From Nipponacmea schrenckii (lineage: Eukaryota > Mollusca > Gastropoda > Lottiidae): a stretch of 64,000 nucleotides of DNA. Positions 33,261 to 45,509 of the stretch are shown piece by piece. The translations under genes and the position numbers were made by a program. Numbering within the stretch: the stretch's first letter is position 1; the number at the start of each line of letters is the position of its first letter. The notes beneath the pieces are model-generated. The model was not told where the DNA came from. It made no database searches and worked only from the letters and a program-made list of their open reading frames with translations. Location: contig CM060200.1 of assembly GCA_030562195.1 (NCBI GenBank), forward strand, positions 15,500,001 to 15,564,000, in the 5' to 3' direction.

Positions 33261-33841
33261 GATATCGAAATTTTGAAAATAGATTTTTGGTTGCAATTGA
33301 AATGTCTATCTACTTGTAAGTTTTCAGATCGATCGAATTAAAATTGTAGAGGTTGGAATGCATTTAAAAAGAGTTGTTGGTTCCGTGAATAAGGACACCT
33401 TGAATTTACGCACAGTTACTATAGAAAGCAATCCAAAATTTTCAAATTTCAAAAGCCGCAATTTTGATCAAAATATCAAGTGTAATATATGTTTAGAAAG
33501 GTGAGATGACGCACATTAAGAATACACAAGCAATATTGTCATATGTTCATTAGGTCACGTGATAGAGCTCTTCAAAGTTAAAAATCGACTGCCACACGAT
33601 TGTGAGGAATTATTCAATGATAAAAAAAAAACATGAAAATAATACAAATCGGAGAAGACCCTGATCCAAAAAGTACTTTTATAGAGAAATTAGGCATATC
33701 AAGATGGCGGCTGATCTGATGAATCTGGGACAAATTTTATTAATGTATAATTCTTCTTTTATTACAAATATCATATGTCCGAAAAAAAATTTCAAATATC
33801 TGATCAATTCCAGAAGTTAAAATTTCAACTTTAGAAGCAAA

Positions 33842-33860
33842 TGACGTCAAAACCGGAAGT
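33842..33860 (+). promoter_or_regulatory. CRE-like site adjoining ETS-like site (copy 2 of 3)
   Basis: Identical TGACGTCA-AA-ACCGGAAGT arrangement inside the duplicated block. Preceded by TTCAACTTTAGAAGCAAA and followed by GATATCGAAATTTTG, as in the other copies. Confidence 0.4.
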
Positions 33861-34648
33861 GATATCGAAATTTTGAAAATAGATTTTTGGTTGCAACTAA
33901 AATGTCTATCTACTTGTAAGTTTTCAGATCGATCGAATCAAAATTGTAGAAGTTGGAAAGGAGTTAAAAAGGTTGTTGGTTCGGTGAATAAGGACACCTT
34001 AAATTTACGCACAGTTACTATAGAAAGCAATCCAAAATTTTCAAATTTCAAAAGCCGCAATTTTGATTAAAATATCAAGTGTGATATATGTTTAGAAAGG
34101 TGAGACGCAAATTAAGAATACACAAGCAATATTGTCTTATGTCCATTAGGTCACGTGACAGAGCTCTTCAAAGATAAAATTCGCGATTTTCAAATGGCTG
34201 TAGAATGAAAGGTTGATGTTGCACGTCAGCGATGTTGGTATATTTGGATAGATCTCACAAAATGCAACAATATTGGTGCAGGTCACAAGGTCACAAAAGG
34301 TCAAGGTCACAAGATATGATTCTTGACAGTTTTGGGAATTTTTTCAAAAAATCAACCGGAAATAACTAAAATCTGAAATCGAAATTCAAACATCGGCTCT
34401 CATACGATTGTGAGGATTTATTCAATGATAAAAAATACATGAAAATAATACTAATCGGAGAAAACCCTGATCCCAAAAAGTACTTTTATAGAGAAATTAG
34501 GCATATCAAGATGGCGACTGATCCGATGAATCTGGGACAAATTTTATTAATGTATAATTCTTCTTTTATAACTAATATCATATGTGCGAAAGAAATTTTC
34601 AAATATCTGTTAAATTCCGGAAATTAAAATTTCAAATTTAGAAGCAAA

Positions 34649-34667
34649 TGACGTCAAAACCGGAAGT
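34649..34667 (+). promoter_or_regulatory. CRE-like site adjoining ETS-like site (copy 3 of 3)
   Basis: The third instance of TGACGTCA-AA-ACCGGAAGT, in the longest of the tandem sub-copies. It lies ~140 bp downstream of AAGATGGCGACTG, a one-base variant of the AAGATGGCGGC motif. Confidence 0.4.
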
Positions 34668-35072
34668 GATATCGAAATTTTGAAAAATGAATTTTGTTCG
34701 CAATCGAAATGTCTATTCACTTGTAAGGTTTCAATTCGATCGAAATAAAACTGTAGAAATTGAAAAAAAAACACAAAAATTTAAATTAAAAAAGTCAGCG
34801 ACAAAAGTCAAAATCTGAAATTTTTTAAAGTGCTATCTTTTGATCTTTTGTTTAAAATGATGAACAAAGCTGAAAGTGCGATGGAAATGAATACAGAATG
34901 CTATTGACATTTGCAATGGTCTTTTTAATAGTGACGTCCTGAGTCACTTCCGGTGTGACGAAAATGCGTCATTTTACATTCACCTAGTACGGACACGCAA
35001 TGTGTGAGAGATGCTCATGTGAACTAATATGTGACATGCCCAGTTTTGGCTGTGCGTTCTGACCAGAAAGCG

Positions 35073-35127
35073 AAAAAAAAAATAGTCATTTGCAAAACAA
35101 AGCAGTGCGTTCGATAGAACGCACTGC
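35073..35127 (+). repeat. Unit junction 6: A-run and GCAGTGCGTTC hairpin
   Basis: GCGAAAAAAAAAATAGTCATTTGCAAAACAAA leads to arms GCAGTGCGTTC (35102-35112) and GAACGCACTGC (35117-35127) with a 4-nt loop GATA. The usual CTAG is replaced by AATAAACTCTTTATTTTAC, the start of another repeat. Confidence 0.75.
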
Positions 35128-35525
35128 AATAAACTCTTTATTTTACATGGGTCAGAATTAGGCCCAATACTTGTACAAGGACATGGTCCTGTCTCACATT
35201 CAGCCCATGGGGCAATACATTGTAAAAAAAAAAAAAAAAAAAAAAAAAATCGAAAATACATAATATCTCAATATACAATTCGTCTGAAATACTAAAAATA
35301 CTCAAGTACATGTGTATCAAATGGACAGATCTATGTTCCGGCGATCAAGTACATGACCAAAAAATAAATATACAATACTCCACGTACAATTTGGTTAAAA
35401 ATACACAAGTACATGTGCATGAAATGGACAGATTTTCAACCTACAATTTGTTTATAAAATGGATGTAATACATAGCTCCCGCGGCCATGCACACGACCGC
35501 AAAAAATCACGTATTATTTCAACGT
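35128..35525 (-). mobile_element. Tandem-monomer element (TGTACTTGTGTA family)
   Basis: Starts with AATAAACTCTTTATTTTAC, a GCCCATGGGGCAATACATTG block and an A-run (35222-35249). Then come about three related 80-120-bp monomers containing TACACAAGTACATGTG, AAATGGACAGAT and CGGCGATCAAGTACATGACC. The same element, inverted, interrupts the nested LINE at 43330-43930. Non-coding; the class is unknown to me. Confidence 0.65.
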
Positions 35526-38500
35526 ACAATTTATTTGGTCTCTCAATGTTATACTCTGGCGACTGACGAAAACTTAAACGATTAGTGACCTTTGATTTGT
35601 ACAAACTATATAGCTATCGACAATGTCTATCCAATGCTATATATATATATATTTTTTGTACAATGTGTACTTTTGGTTTCATCGCCATCTGAAAATTGCG
35701 AATTTAATATATAAAACGATCTATTGGATATTATTCTCTGCGTTTGGGGCATTTACAAAATATGAGTTTCGGCGATTAGATTAATTGATGTTGAGGGCTA
35801 AGGGAAAAGAGTGGGGAAGGGGCAAAGAGAGGGAAGGGAGTAAAGGGGTAAAGGGGTGGGGTAAGGGGGCGTTTGTTAATGAAATGCAAATTTCTTTTCT
35901 AATGCACTTTTTTTTTAATAAACCCTATCTGTATTTTGCTTCACGAACAAATCCTATGATGCAACGCACTGCTTCAGTGCCGTTAGGCGTACGGCTCTAG
36001 TTGATGAACGCACTGCTTTTTTTTTTTTTAAATGTTTTCTTTTCGAATTTCACAATCGATTTTTCTCTTAGAAACTACCTGATGCTGTCTGCCATTCAAA
36101 CTGCGAGACTACTATTTGTTAAATGTAAAATGACGTCATTCAGAGTGACCGGAAACGAGCTGTGGGCAATGGCGTTTATTTGGTTGTTGTTGTTTATTAC
36201 CTCTATTTCATTACGTTTGTAAATGACTTTTTTAATTTCAATTTTTGCGTTTTTTTCACCTTCTACAATTTTATTCCGATGCATCCGAAAACTTACAGGT
36301 AGATAGACACTATTAATGCGATCAAAAAAAATTTTTAAATTTTCAACATCACTTCCGGTTTTGACGTTATTCGCTTTTAAAATTAAAAAATCAACTTCCG
36401 GAATTTTAAAGATATTTCAAAAAATCTTTTTGCGATATGCTTGAAATAGTCATACAAAAAAAAACGAGGATAAAAAAATCCGGACCGGAAGCAAACGATA
36501 AGCCGCCATATTGAAATGTCAAACTTTTGTAAAATTTCAAATTCAAATTCAGGAGATAAAAGCAATTTTCGTTATTTTTTTCATATCTAATGACTAGAGT
36601 CGATTGCGTAACTTTATTTGAGAGCCGATTTTTGAATTTTGATTTCGATTTTCTTTAAAGGCCGATATTTTGTGACCTTGACCTTTGGTGACCTTGTGAA
36701 ATGAACATGATTTATTGCCCTTGATGATATCTATCCCCTGATATATTCATTTGTGTTGTCCGATGTCTACTTCCGGTTTTATAGCCGATTGAAATTTTTG
36801 ATTTTTATTTTTTAAGAGCTCTGTCACGTGAACTAATTTATAAATAACAAAAATTCATATTGAATCTAATTACAGTTTATACCCTCTTTGTAATGATATA
36901 TAAAACCACATATTTCCACCAAAAATGCGCTATTTAGTATTTGACAATTGTGTATTTTCTTCTCTACTAACTGTGCGTAATTTTCTTTAAATCGAAATGG
37001 GGGCTCTGGAGATGCTCCGATTCGTGTAATTTGGAGGCCTATAGAATGTAATATCGATTGTTGAATTATATTTGGAAACCAATTTTTGAATTTTGATTTC
37101 GATTTTGATATTTACCTGATAGTAATATATAAAAAAATTCAAATGGTCGTATATTGTAACCTTGACCTTTGGTTACCTTATGAGCTGCACAAATGTGATA
37201 GCTCTCGAAAAGATCTATCTATTGATATATTATATTTTTATGTACAATGTATACTTTCCGTTTTATCACCATTTGAAAATTGCGAATTTCATTGTTCAAA
37301 ACTGTTTGTTGAATTATGCGTTTGGGCGATCTACATGACACGAGTTTCAGCGAACCAATTATGCTTTGAAATAAAACGACTTCTAGTAAAAATAATGTTA
37401 GTGTTCTAGAGATACTTTGTGTGGTAGTTTTAACGCGTATATCAAAACTGCTACGCACTGCGTCAAAACCTCGCGAAGCCTGAGGATCTAGTTTTTTTTT
37501 CGAATTCTGCTCAGAGCGCCCAGCCAAAACTACATGTGCCACGTACAAACTGTTGACATTTCTCCCGCAAATGTCGCGAGACTAAATCATTTGAATATAT
37601 TTTCACGTCATTTTGTCCAACCGGAAATTACGTACGACGCTATGTCAAACTTTTTCTCATATAACTTCCGGTTTTAATGTTATTTGCTCTTAAAGTTGAA
37701 ATTTGCACTTCCGAAATATTGAAAATATTTGAAAAATGTCTTTTGCAATTAGCTAGAATTGTTTATTTAATGATGTTAAATTTGAAAAATTTAGAATTTT
37801 AAATTATATCTCTAAAGCAACAATAATGTACAGTTGAGAGGAATAGTGGTCTAAGGGACGCAACTCTATAAAATACACTCTTAGAGATGTAAAGCCGCGC
37901 TGTTAATTTCATGTCTCTATGTAATGCCTTGCAACTTGCCACAAATTGCAGGATCTAATGTTCCTACTACCTAAATTAAGATAGATGTTAAGTAATAAAT
38001 AAACAGATTAAAAATTATTAACGATCTGGAAAGTTATACATATAAATTTCAGAGCGCGCAGCCAAAACTACATGTGCCACGGACAAACTGTTGACATTTC
38101 TCCCGCAAATGTCGCGAGACTAAATCATTTGAATATATTTTCACGTCATTTTGTCCAGCCGGAAATTACGTACGACGCTATGTCAAACTTTAGGTTTTTT
38201 TCTCATATAATTCCGGTTTTAATGTTATTTGCTCTTAAAGTTGAAATTTGCACTTCCGAAATATTGAAAATATTTGAAAAATGTCTTTTGCAATTAGCTA
38301 GAATTGTTCATTTAATGATGTTAAATCTGAAAAATTCGAACCGGAAGTAACGGATCAGCCGCCATTTTGATATGTCTTACTTTTGTAAAACTAAAAATTC
38401 AGTCTCAGGTTTAAATTAAATTTGCATAATTTTCGGGTTTCTGCAAACATCAATCGATTGTGCAAAAAAGTATGCGAAGGGTTTTTTGAATTTCGATTGT

Positions 38501-39610
38501 GCTTTTCCTTTATTTCCGGTTGAAATTTTTAGTAATTGTCAAACCTTTTAAAGGTCATATTTCGTCATATTGACCTTTGGTGACCTTGTGACCTGAACAA
38601 AAGTTATTGCCCTTGATATATCTGCCCAATGGTATCTTCACTTTTGTTGTCCGATGTTCACTTCCGGTTTTGCAGCCAATTGAAAATCACAAATTTTAAC
38701 TTTAAAGAGCTCTATCACGTGACCTAATTTACATAGGACAGATTTCTTACATATTCCTTTTACGTTTAATCTCATCTTTCCATGAATATATCACACTTGG
38801 TATTTTAATCAAAATTGCGCGTTTAAAAATTTAAAAATTTAGTAATTTCTTCAATACTAACTGTGCGTGTTTCTCTTTAAATCGAAATAGGGTCTCGTGG
38901 GATAATTCGATTTGTGTTATTTTGATGTATATAGAATCTATAACCGATCGCCGAAATATATATGGAAACCGATTTTTGATTTTTTTACGATTAAAATTTT
39001 TAAAAACTTTGAAAGGTCGTATATTGTGACGTTGGTGTTGGCGATCTTCTGACCTGTACAAATGTGATAGGTCTTGAGAAGATTTTGTTGTAAGATTTGT
39101 ACTTAAGGTTTTATCGGCTTTCAAAAATGTTTCCTATAAAACGGTCTGCTCAATGTACGTTGCATTTGGGCGATCTACAAGATATGAGTTTCAGCGATCC
39201 AAATTTATTTTTTAGGTTAATCGTTCTACATCCAGTTTAAAGGATTCTAAGCTATTATATATCTGAAATAAAAGGGATTATTGTGTATTTCTCGTTGTGG
39301 GCGATGTATGATATGGATATTTGGAAGGGAATTACAACCTTTAGAATTTTAAATTATATATCTCTAAAGCAACAATAATGTACAGTTGAGAGGAATAGTG
39401 GTCTAAGGGACGCAACTCTATAAAATACACTTTTAAAGATGTAAAGCCGCGCTGTTAATTTCATGTCTCTATTTAATGCTTTGCAACTTGCCACAAATTG
39501 CGGGATCTAATGTTCCTACTACCTAAATTAAGATAGATGTTAAGTAATAAATAAAAAGATTAAAAATTATTAACGATCTGGAAAGTTAATTAAATCCGAA
39601 ATCAATTTAT
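35526..39610 (-). repeat. Two inverted unit copies in tandem, partly duplicated
   Basis: Reverse copies with the G-rich complement of the polypyrimidine tract (35800-35875), a CTAG junction (35997-36000) with half a hairpin, AACTTCCGG/CACTTCCGG sites, TGACCTTGACCTTTGGTGACCTTG (36674-36697), a second junction (37466-37496), and TTGACCTTTGGTGACC (38570-38585). A ~280-bp segment (GCCCAGCCAAAACTACATGTG, 37527-37790) recurs 539 bp later (38049-38330). The last copy is split by the BEL element at 39611-39615 and resumes at 48512. Confidence 0.75.
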
Positions 39611-39615
39611 AATCT

Positions 39616-39762
39616 TATAACACTATACATATAAATTTCAGTCTTTTATTTTGTGTAATCCTTAGCACGTGTACATAAAAATGGAACCATCTTGAATACT
39701 AATTAAAAATCATCACGTGATCAGGGTCTGTTTGTTTCATAATCAGGATCTATTTCCGTACA
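39616..39762 (-). repeat. BEL 3' LTR
   Basis: 147 bp, beginning TGTACGGAAATAG on the minus strand (39762 downward), with TAGCACGTGTACATAAAAATG and AATCCTTAGCACG in its + strand copy. It differs from the 48359 LTR by a few substitutions (GGATC against GGGTC) and a small deletion near its end, so the insertion is not brand new but not ancient. Confidence 0.9.
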
Positions 39763-39774
39763 CACTCCCCCCTA
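39763..39774 (-). other. BEL polypurine tract
   Basis: On the minus strand AGGGGGGAGTG lies immediately upstream of the 3' LTR. This is the expected position and composition of the plus-strand primer for reverse transcription. Confidence 0.8.
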
Positions 39775-39926
39775 ATTGACAGAGGTCAATTACTTAAAGT
39801 AACTTAATTCAAAACAATATCTTAAGTAGTATAAACAGGTCTACAGTATAATAACTCTTAAGTACAGGGTCTAATCTTAAACATATGAAATATTATTTCA
39901 AGGTCTATTGCAATATATAACCGGGT

Positions 39927-40445
39927 CTAACTATCCTTAATTAGTTCTAAGTATAATTTTTGTATTGGTCTATTAAGAGTTATAATTTTACCACTTTTGT
40001 CATGTATTCTAACTATAGCGGAACGAATATTATTATCTCTTCCGATAAGTACTTTTTCAACTAAAGCCAATTCCCAATTCAATCTGGTGATTTTGTCATC
40101 ATACACCATAACTACGTCACCCACTTTTATTTCAGGTCCGGACTTAGATTTAGTACGATGATATTATAAACCTATAACATACTCATGCTTCCACCTTTTC
40201 CAATAATGAGAAAGTATAGTCTTAATATATTTATGTCTCTTCTGCAAGTCAGAAGCCTTGGATGAATTTGGAACAATGTCAAAATCACATGAAGTAGTAG
40301 ACAACACACTTCTTCCTATAATTAAATGAGATGGCGTCAACGGTTCAAATAACTCATTAAATTGTATGCCTTCCCTAAATTTAGATTCATCTTGAGATAT
40401 GCCTATGGATTCTAGATTCCAAAAACGTCTTAGCTCATCGTGCAA
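39927..40445 (-). pseudogene. BEL integrase C-terminal part with grafted pol linker
   Basis: The minus strand encodes EPLTPSHLIIGRSVLS, the typical end of BEL integrases, then a KRHKYIKTILSHYWKRWKHEY helix. In the next frame comes VGDVVMVYDD...IRSAIVRIHDKSG, the C-terminal barrel-like domain. The N-terminal end of the fragment (40380-40445) instead matches the protease-RT linker found at 46340-46424 (MHDELRRF, LESIGISQDESK). This is a misplaced internal duplicate replacing the integrase core's last part. Confidence 0.75.
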
Positions 40446-40540
40446 ATAATAGTCTGATTTCGACTCAAAAAATTCAACCCCAATATGCAGTACATGTGTA
40501 TTTACAAGACTAACAATGCAATAAATGCCTAATTATCACT

Positions 40541-40845
<305 letters not shown>

Positions 40846-41373
40846 CGATATTTGTATAGCGCGACAAATCATTCTCAAAGGAATGCTCAAGGCGCTGAAG
40901 TGTTACATTTGGCGTTAATAGGTGTGTGTGAACAACCATGTCTTCACACTGAACTTGAAAGTTGATAGCGAGTTGCTGCGACGAATGATCTCAGGCAATT
41001 CATCCAAATGATAGAGACACTGTATTGAAAAGTTCTCATTCCAAATTTCTTAAGTCTATATGGCGGTATTTCAAGCAGAAGAGTTTGTTTTCTGATCGTA
41101 AAGACCGTTTCGGTTGATACCAAGATAACAAGGTTTTTAGACAATGCGGGGCAGTTTGGTTCATGCTTTTGAATGTCAAGGTCAACGTTTTGAAAATAAT
41201 TCTCTCGCGTACGCGGAGCCAATGTAGTTTTTGTAAAACTGGAGTTATATGCGCTCTTAATTTGGTCCTTGTGACAATACGAGCAGCACGATTTTGGATT
41301 GACTGTAGCTTTGATATCTGTTCATCAGTGATTCCAGTAAGAACCGAATTACAATAATCAATTCGAGACAGAA

Positions 41374-42413
41374 CTAAAGAACGGGCGAGAGTAGAAGCTT
41401 CATCTTCTGTAATAAGGTGGCGAATGGACCAATTCTACGGAGATGATAATGGCAGACTTTACTGACGTGATTGACATGGTTGTTGAAAGAAAGATGGCTG
41501 TCAATGAGAATACCCAAATTTTTTACAACATTGAACACTGGAATTTTGGAATGCCCCATCTGCAGAGAGTTAACAGTGCAAGTATTAATTTTATGTGTAG
41601 GTCCCACAAGAAGAACGTCTGTCTTATCATCATTTAGTTTTAACATGTTTGATGACATCCATAGTTTGATGTCTTCCAGGCAAGATTCAATTTTATTGAT
41701 ATTTGAGATTGATTGGAAGGTTCGGGTTTGAAACTGGTTATAAGCTGGGTATCATCAGCGTAAAAATGATGCTGGATACCATGACCTTCAAAAAGTTTGC
41801 TCAGGGATGTGGTATACAGGGTAAATAACATTGGACCCAACACAGATCATTGAGGAACTCCACATGAAAGTTGCTTAAGGCATGATGAGTAGTTGTTAAT
41901 TTCAACATACTGGAATCGACCTGTGAGGTATGACGAAATCCATTTCAGAACTGAATCGGTTATTCCGTAGTCGGTGGCTTATTTACTCAGAAGATTAGTG
42001 TGGTCTATAGTATCAAACGCAGCAGAGAGATACAAAAGAACTAAAATTCCAATGTTGCCAATGTCCACTGACGATTTTATTTCATCTAAGACACACAGTA
42101 GTGCAGTCTCAGTGCTGTGTGATGGGCGATAAGCCGACTGATACTCGTCAAAGAGAAGGAATTGGTTGAGGTATTCATTAAGCTGTTGCTTGACCACTTT
42201 CTCAAGAACTTTGGACAAGAATGATAGATTTGACACAGGACGATAATTCTTCATTATATCTGGATCAAGGGTCTTCTTTTTGATCAACGGTTTAACTACC
42301 GCGGTTTTGAAACGTTGTGGCACAACACCACTCTGTAGACTAAGATTAATGATTTTAGTTATAATAGGAAGCACTGTATCAAGGACTTTCAGAAGGAAGT
42401 GTGTTGGTACCAC
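41374..42413 (-). pseudogene. Nested LINE reverse transcriptase, inactivated
   Basis: In order on the minus strand: VVKPLIKKKTLDPDIMKNYRPVS; YQSAYRPSHSTETALL; motif A reading LVLLYLSAAFDTID (42000-42045); a broken motif B with a TGA in place of Gly in PQGSVLGP (near 41850); FYADDTQL (motif C); NMLKLNDDKTDVLLVG; and VKNLGILIDSHLSFNNHV. In motif A the catalytic Asp (LLDLS in the family) is Tyr here. Together with the stop and a frameshift, this copy is dead. Confidence 0.85.
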
Positions 42414-42635
42414 ATCCAGAGTACATGATGTTGGTTTAGAATGAAGGATTATATTCTATATTGCCCAAGAGTTGGTTAAGTGTCGAGAATAATAGCTTAG
42501 AATTTGATGAACTGTTCGTGATTTCTATGTTATAGTATTTTGATTTGGCACTTTTTACACCTTTAGAGAATTCCTTAGAATCTTCTTTGTATAGTTGTTA
42601 GTGTCTTATGCAATTTCCGTTCGGCCCTCCGACGT

Positions 42636-43224
42636 TTACCATGGTGTGTTCATAGGTCGACGCGTTGTTTTCGTTCGAGAAGGGGCATGTTTGTCAAGGA
42701 GCTCTAGTAGGGTTTTATTGAATACATGAACCATCTCATCAACATCATCTGAGTCATGTGTAAAGAGTGGACTGTTGATAAGGTCGTGGTTAAACTGCTC
42801 AATGTCAATGGACTTTAAGTTCCTGTATTGTATTGTCCTTGATTGGTTTGGTGTTTTGTAGAAATCCACATTGAAGGAAACCAAAAAATGATCAGATAAT
42901 AAATTATTATTCACATCAATGCTATGTATAGAATTAGGATTATGGCAAAGTACCCAGTCCAGAATGTGACCGTTGTGTCGGACGTGGGATGATTTGGTGA
43001 AGGTCATGAATGTCTAAAATTTCGCATATTCGTCTAGTTAGAATATTGTCTTTTGAATCAAAATGTACATTAAAGTCACCAGCAATAAAACATCTTTCGC
43101 TTTTCATGAGGGTTTCACAGAGTGTTGCGAAGTCTCTAACAAAGTCAGAATCTGAAGATTGGTTCTTTTGTGAAGGCGGTGGTCTATAAAGACAGATTAT
43201 CTTTAATGCCAAAGACCCCGACAA
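42636..43224 (-). pseudogene. Nested LINE endonuclease, C-terminal part
   Basis: AP-endonuclease motifs: ALKIICLYRPPPS, FIAGDFNVHFD (Asp/Asn metal and catalytic residues) and, in a second frame, LDWVLC and LLSDHFLVSFNVDF with the catalytic SDH. The domain nicks target DNA to prime insertion. A frameshift near 42970 breaks it. Confidence 0.85.
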
Positions 43225-43329
43225 TAAATATATAACAGTGTGCTCAAATGATGAAAAGGGCTGTGTAGGCTGAAGTATGGGTTTAAATAATTGATCATTA
43301 AAAACTATAGCTATAGTTTGGTTTTTTTT

Positions 43330-43930
43330 TTTGTATGTTTTGATGTCTGATCGTGCAGATGTACTTGTCTATTCCTTGGTTTTTGTGGTCATGTACTTGA
43401 TCACAGAAAGATGAATCTGTCCATTTTATACACATGTACTTGTGTATTTTAAAACTAATTGTACGTTGAAATGATATATGGTTTTTGCTGTCATGTACTT
43501 GATCGCCGGAAGATAAATCTGTCCATTATTTACACATGTAATTGTGTATTTTAAAATAAATTGTACATTGAAATAATACGTGATTTTTTGCGGTCGTGTG
43601 CATGACCGCGGGAGCTATGTATTACATCCATTTTATAAACAAATTGTAGGTTGAAAATCTGTCCATTCATGCACATGTACTTGTGTATTTTTAAACAAAT
43701 TGTACGTGGAGTATTGTATATTTATTTTGTGGTCATGTACTTGATCGCCGGAACATAGATCTGTCCATTTGATACACATGTACTTGTGTATTTTTAGTAT
43801 TTCGGACGAATTGTATATTGAGATATTATGTATTTTCGATTTTTTTCTTTTTTTCTTTCTTTTTTTTTTTTTTTTTTTTTTCTCTCAATGTATTGCCCCA
43901 TGGGCTGAATGTGAGACAGGACAGGACCAT
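43330..43930 (+). mobile_element. Tandem-monomer element inserted in the LINE endonuclease
   Basis: Four monomers of ~100-130 bp with TGTCCATTT, ACACATGTACTTGTGTATTTT and AATTGTACGTTGAAAT, then a T-run (43849-43880) and the AATGTATTGCCCCATGGGCTGAATG block. It is the reverse of the element at 35128-35525. LINE endonuclease coding resumes on both sides (KVGLWNAQSSKNK... and NDQLFKPILQPTQ...), so this is the youngest layer of the nest. Confidence 0.75.
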
Positions 43931-44207
43931 CTGTGATTAAAAATATGTCAAGTTTCTGTTCGATTATGATATCATAAATATCCACAGTTTTATTTTTACT
44001 TGATTGTGCGTTCCACAATCCTACCTTAAGATATTTAGAATCTGCAGTGGCTTTAGTTTTGCATTTAGTTTTGGATCCAGATCGTTTCCCTCTCTGTTTT
44101 TTAAGAATACCACTTTCTTTTAATGATCTAAATATAGATTGAGACACTGTCCTGATTGGAGACGAGATTAGCAAGTCAGTAAGTTGAGTTCTTGAATATG
44201 TGATCAT
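43931..44207 (-). pseudogene. Nested LINE endonuclease, N-terminal part
   Basis: The minus strand shows a basic linker (GKRSGSKTKCKTK), then KVGLWNAQSSKNKTVDIYDI and IEQKLDIFLITD, the start of an AP-endonuclease fold (the Asn of WNAQS is an active-site residue). Coding is cut by the inserted tandem-monomer element directly after ITD. Confidence 0.8.
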
Positions 44208-44239
44208 TTTAATTCAATCACAAACATAACAGTTAAGTT

Positions 44240-44732
44240 ATATTATATACTCACTAAGATTTGTTTGGGTCTGAATTGATTAGTGAACGAAGTTATCATT
44301 AAATGTATTTAACACACTGGAAATATTTGCACAGATTTGTCAATTTTTGTCCTAAAAGAAACAGAATATACACGATTCTCAGGCAAAAATATAGGATATT
44401 TGCAATTAAACTCTAAATCTGAATTTCCTATCCAACCGTAGCATCTCAAAATGCCATTTTCATCTTGTTTAATATTTAAAGTCTGTTGTCATTTCCTAAA
44501 TTTTTCACATACACAATCTGCCTGCTGTATGCGTTTCAACCATAAATTCTCAACTATTTCTAACTCTTTAACTGTTATTAATGACATTTCCTATGTTTTA
44601 ACTTATTCACAAAACGCAAAACATAAGCAGTCACCCTCAACAATTTTGATAGAGAACTATATCAGTAATATCAACCACTTTTTCGATATTGACTATAACG
44701 GTATTACCAATAAGACAAACATTTGACCTCAC
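44240..44732 (-). pseudogene. BEL integrase N-terminal segment, decayed
   Basis: The minus-strand translation near 44340-44460 reads ENGILRCYGWIGNSDLEF and YPIFLPENRVYSV, matching the segment that precedes the integrase zinc domain in BEL polyproteins. Stops and shifts occur on either side. It links the RNase H at 44733 with the integrase piece at 40744 across the inserted LINE. Confidence 0.6.
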
Positions 44733-45444
44733 CTAACTCAGAAATAAGTCATTCACCAATTGCTCTGAAGGCCTATTGGCACTGGGCCAGCAAACTTCAG
44801 ACTCTTGTAAAAAGACAGAACCTTTCCACCAAAGATCATTCACAATCAAATCAGTAGCAAAACTGCCTCTTGACAAAATGTCTGCTGGAATATCATTTGT
44901 TGGATTTGTTGGACAGTAAAACCAACTATTAATGTCAGACAACTTTCGAATGTCAATGACCCTATTGTCAACAAATTGCTTGTATTTCTTGGTTGAATTC
45001 TTTATCCAAGCAACGCTATCCTGTGAATCTGACCAAAAATAAACAGGAATGCCAAATAAATCAAATACAGCCTCTTTAATACAAGTCAATAACTTAGTAC
45101 CTATCAGACAAGCCAATAATTCTAAACGATACCTCATTTACTTTTCTTAAACTATTAACTAACTGTATCCAAGTATTAATAAAATCAGTGTCTAACTGGT
45201 TGTCCCATTCAACACTCTTTTCACATAATTTCTGAAATTGCAACTTAAATAATACAATGCTAGGTGAAATAAGACCTATAGGGTAAAAAAACTTAGCAAT
45301 AAAAATTAATACAGTTAGCTTTGTTACTACTTCTGCATTGTAAAAATGATCTAACATCTTTGAAACATCAAAATATAAAATATCAAGTTTACTGTTCCAC
45401 TTAATTCCCAAAACACTTGAGCAATCATTATTTGTATCTTGCAC
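44733..45444 (-). pseudogene. BEL RT connection and RNase H region
   Basis: Two overlapping frames. The first (45094-45444) has VLGIKWN and the FFYPIGLISP motif that follows RT in Pao elements. The second (44733-45137) has the RNase H pieces RLELLACLIG (Glu), YFWSDSQDSVAWI (Asp) and DIPADILSRG (Asp). The domains are complete in content but split by a frameshift at about 45115. Confidence 0.85.
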
Positions 45445-45509
45445 TTGTCTTTAAACCCCTATCATCTTCTGCTATAATAGATTGGGGACCATCATCCTTA
45501 TCAATAATC

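Larger units (their letters stand above)
32215..35072 (+). repeat. Unit copy with an internal ~600-bp tandem duplication
   Basis: It starts with the ACCGT/ACGGT palindrome (32221-32235). The block beginning GGACACCTTGAATTTACGCA recurs at 33389 and 33992, about 603 bp apart, and the first of the two repeats lacks ~230 bp including the AGGTCA array. Conserved sites: AGGTCACGTGACAGAG (32750-32765, 34149-34164), AAGATGGCGGCTG (33704-33716) and three TGACGTCAAAACCGGAAGTG copies. Confidence 0.75.
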
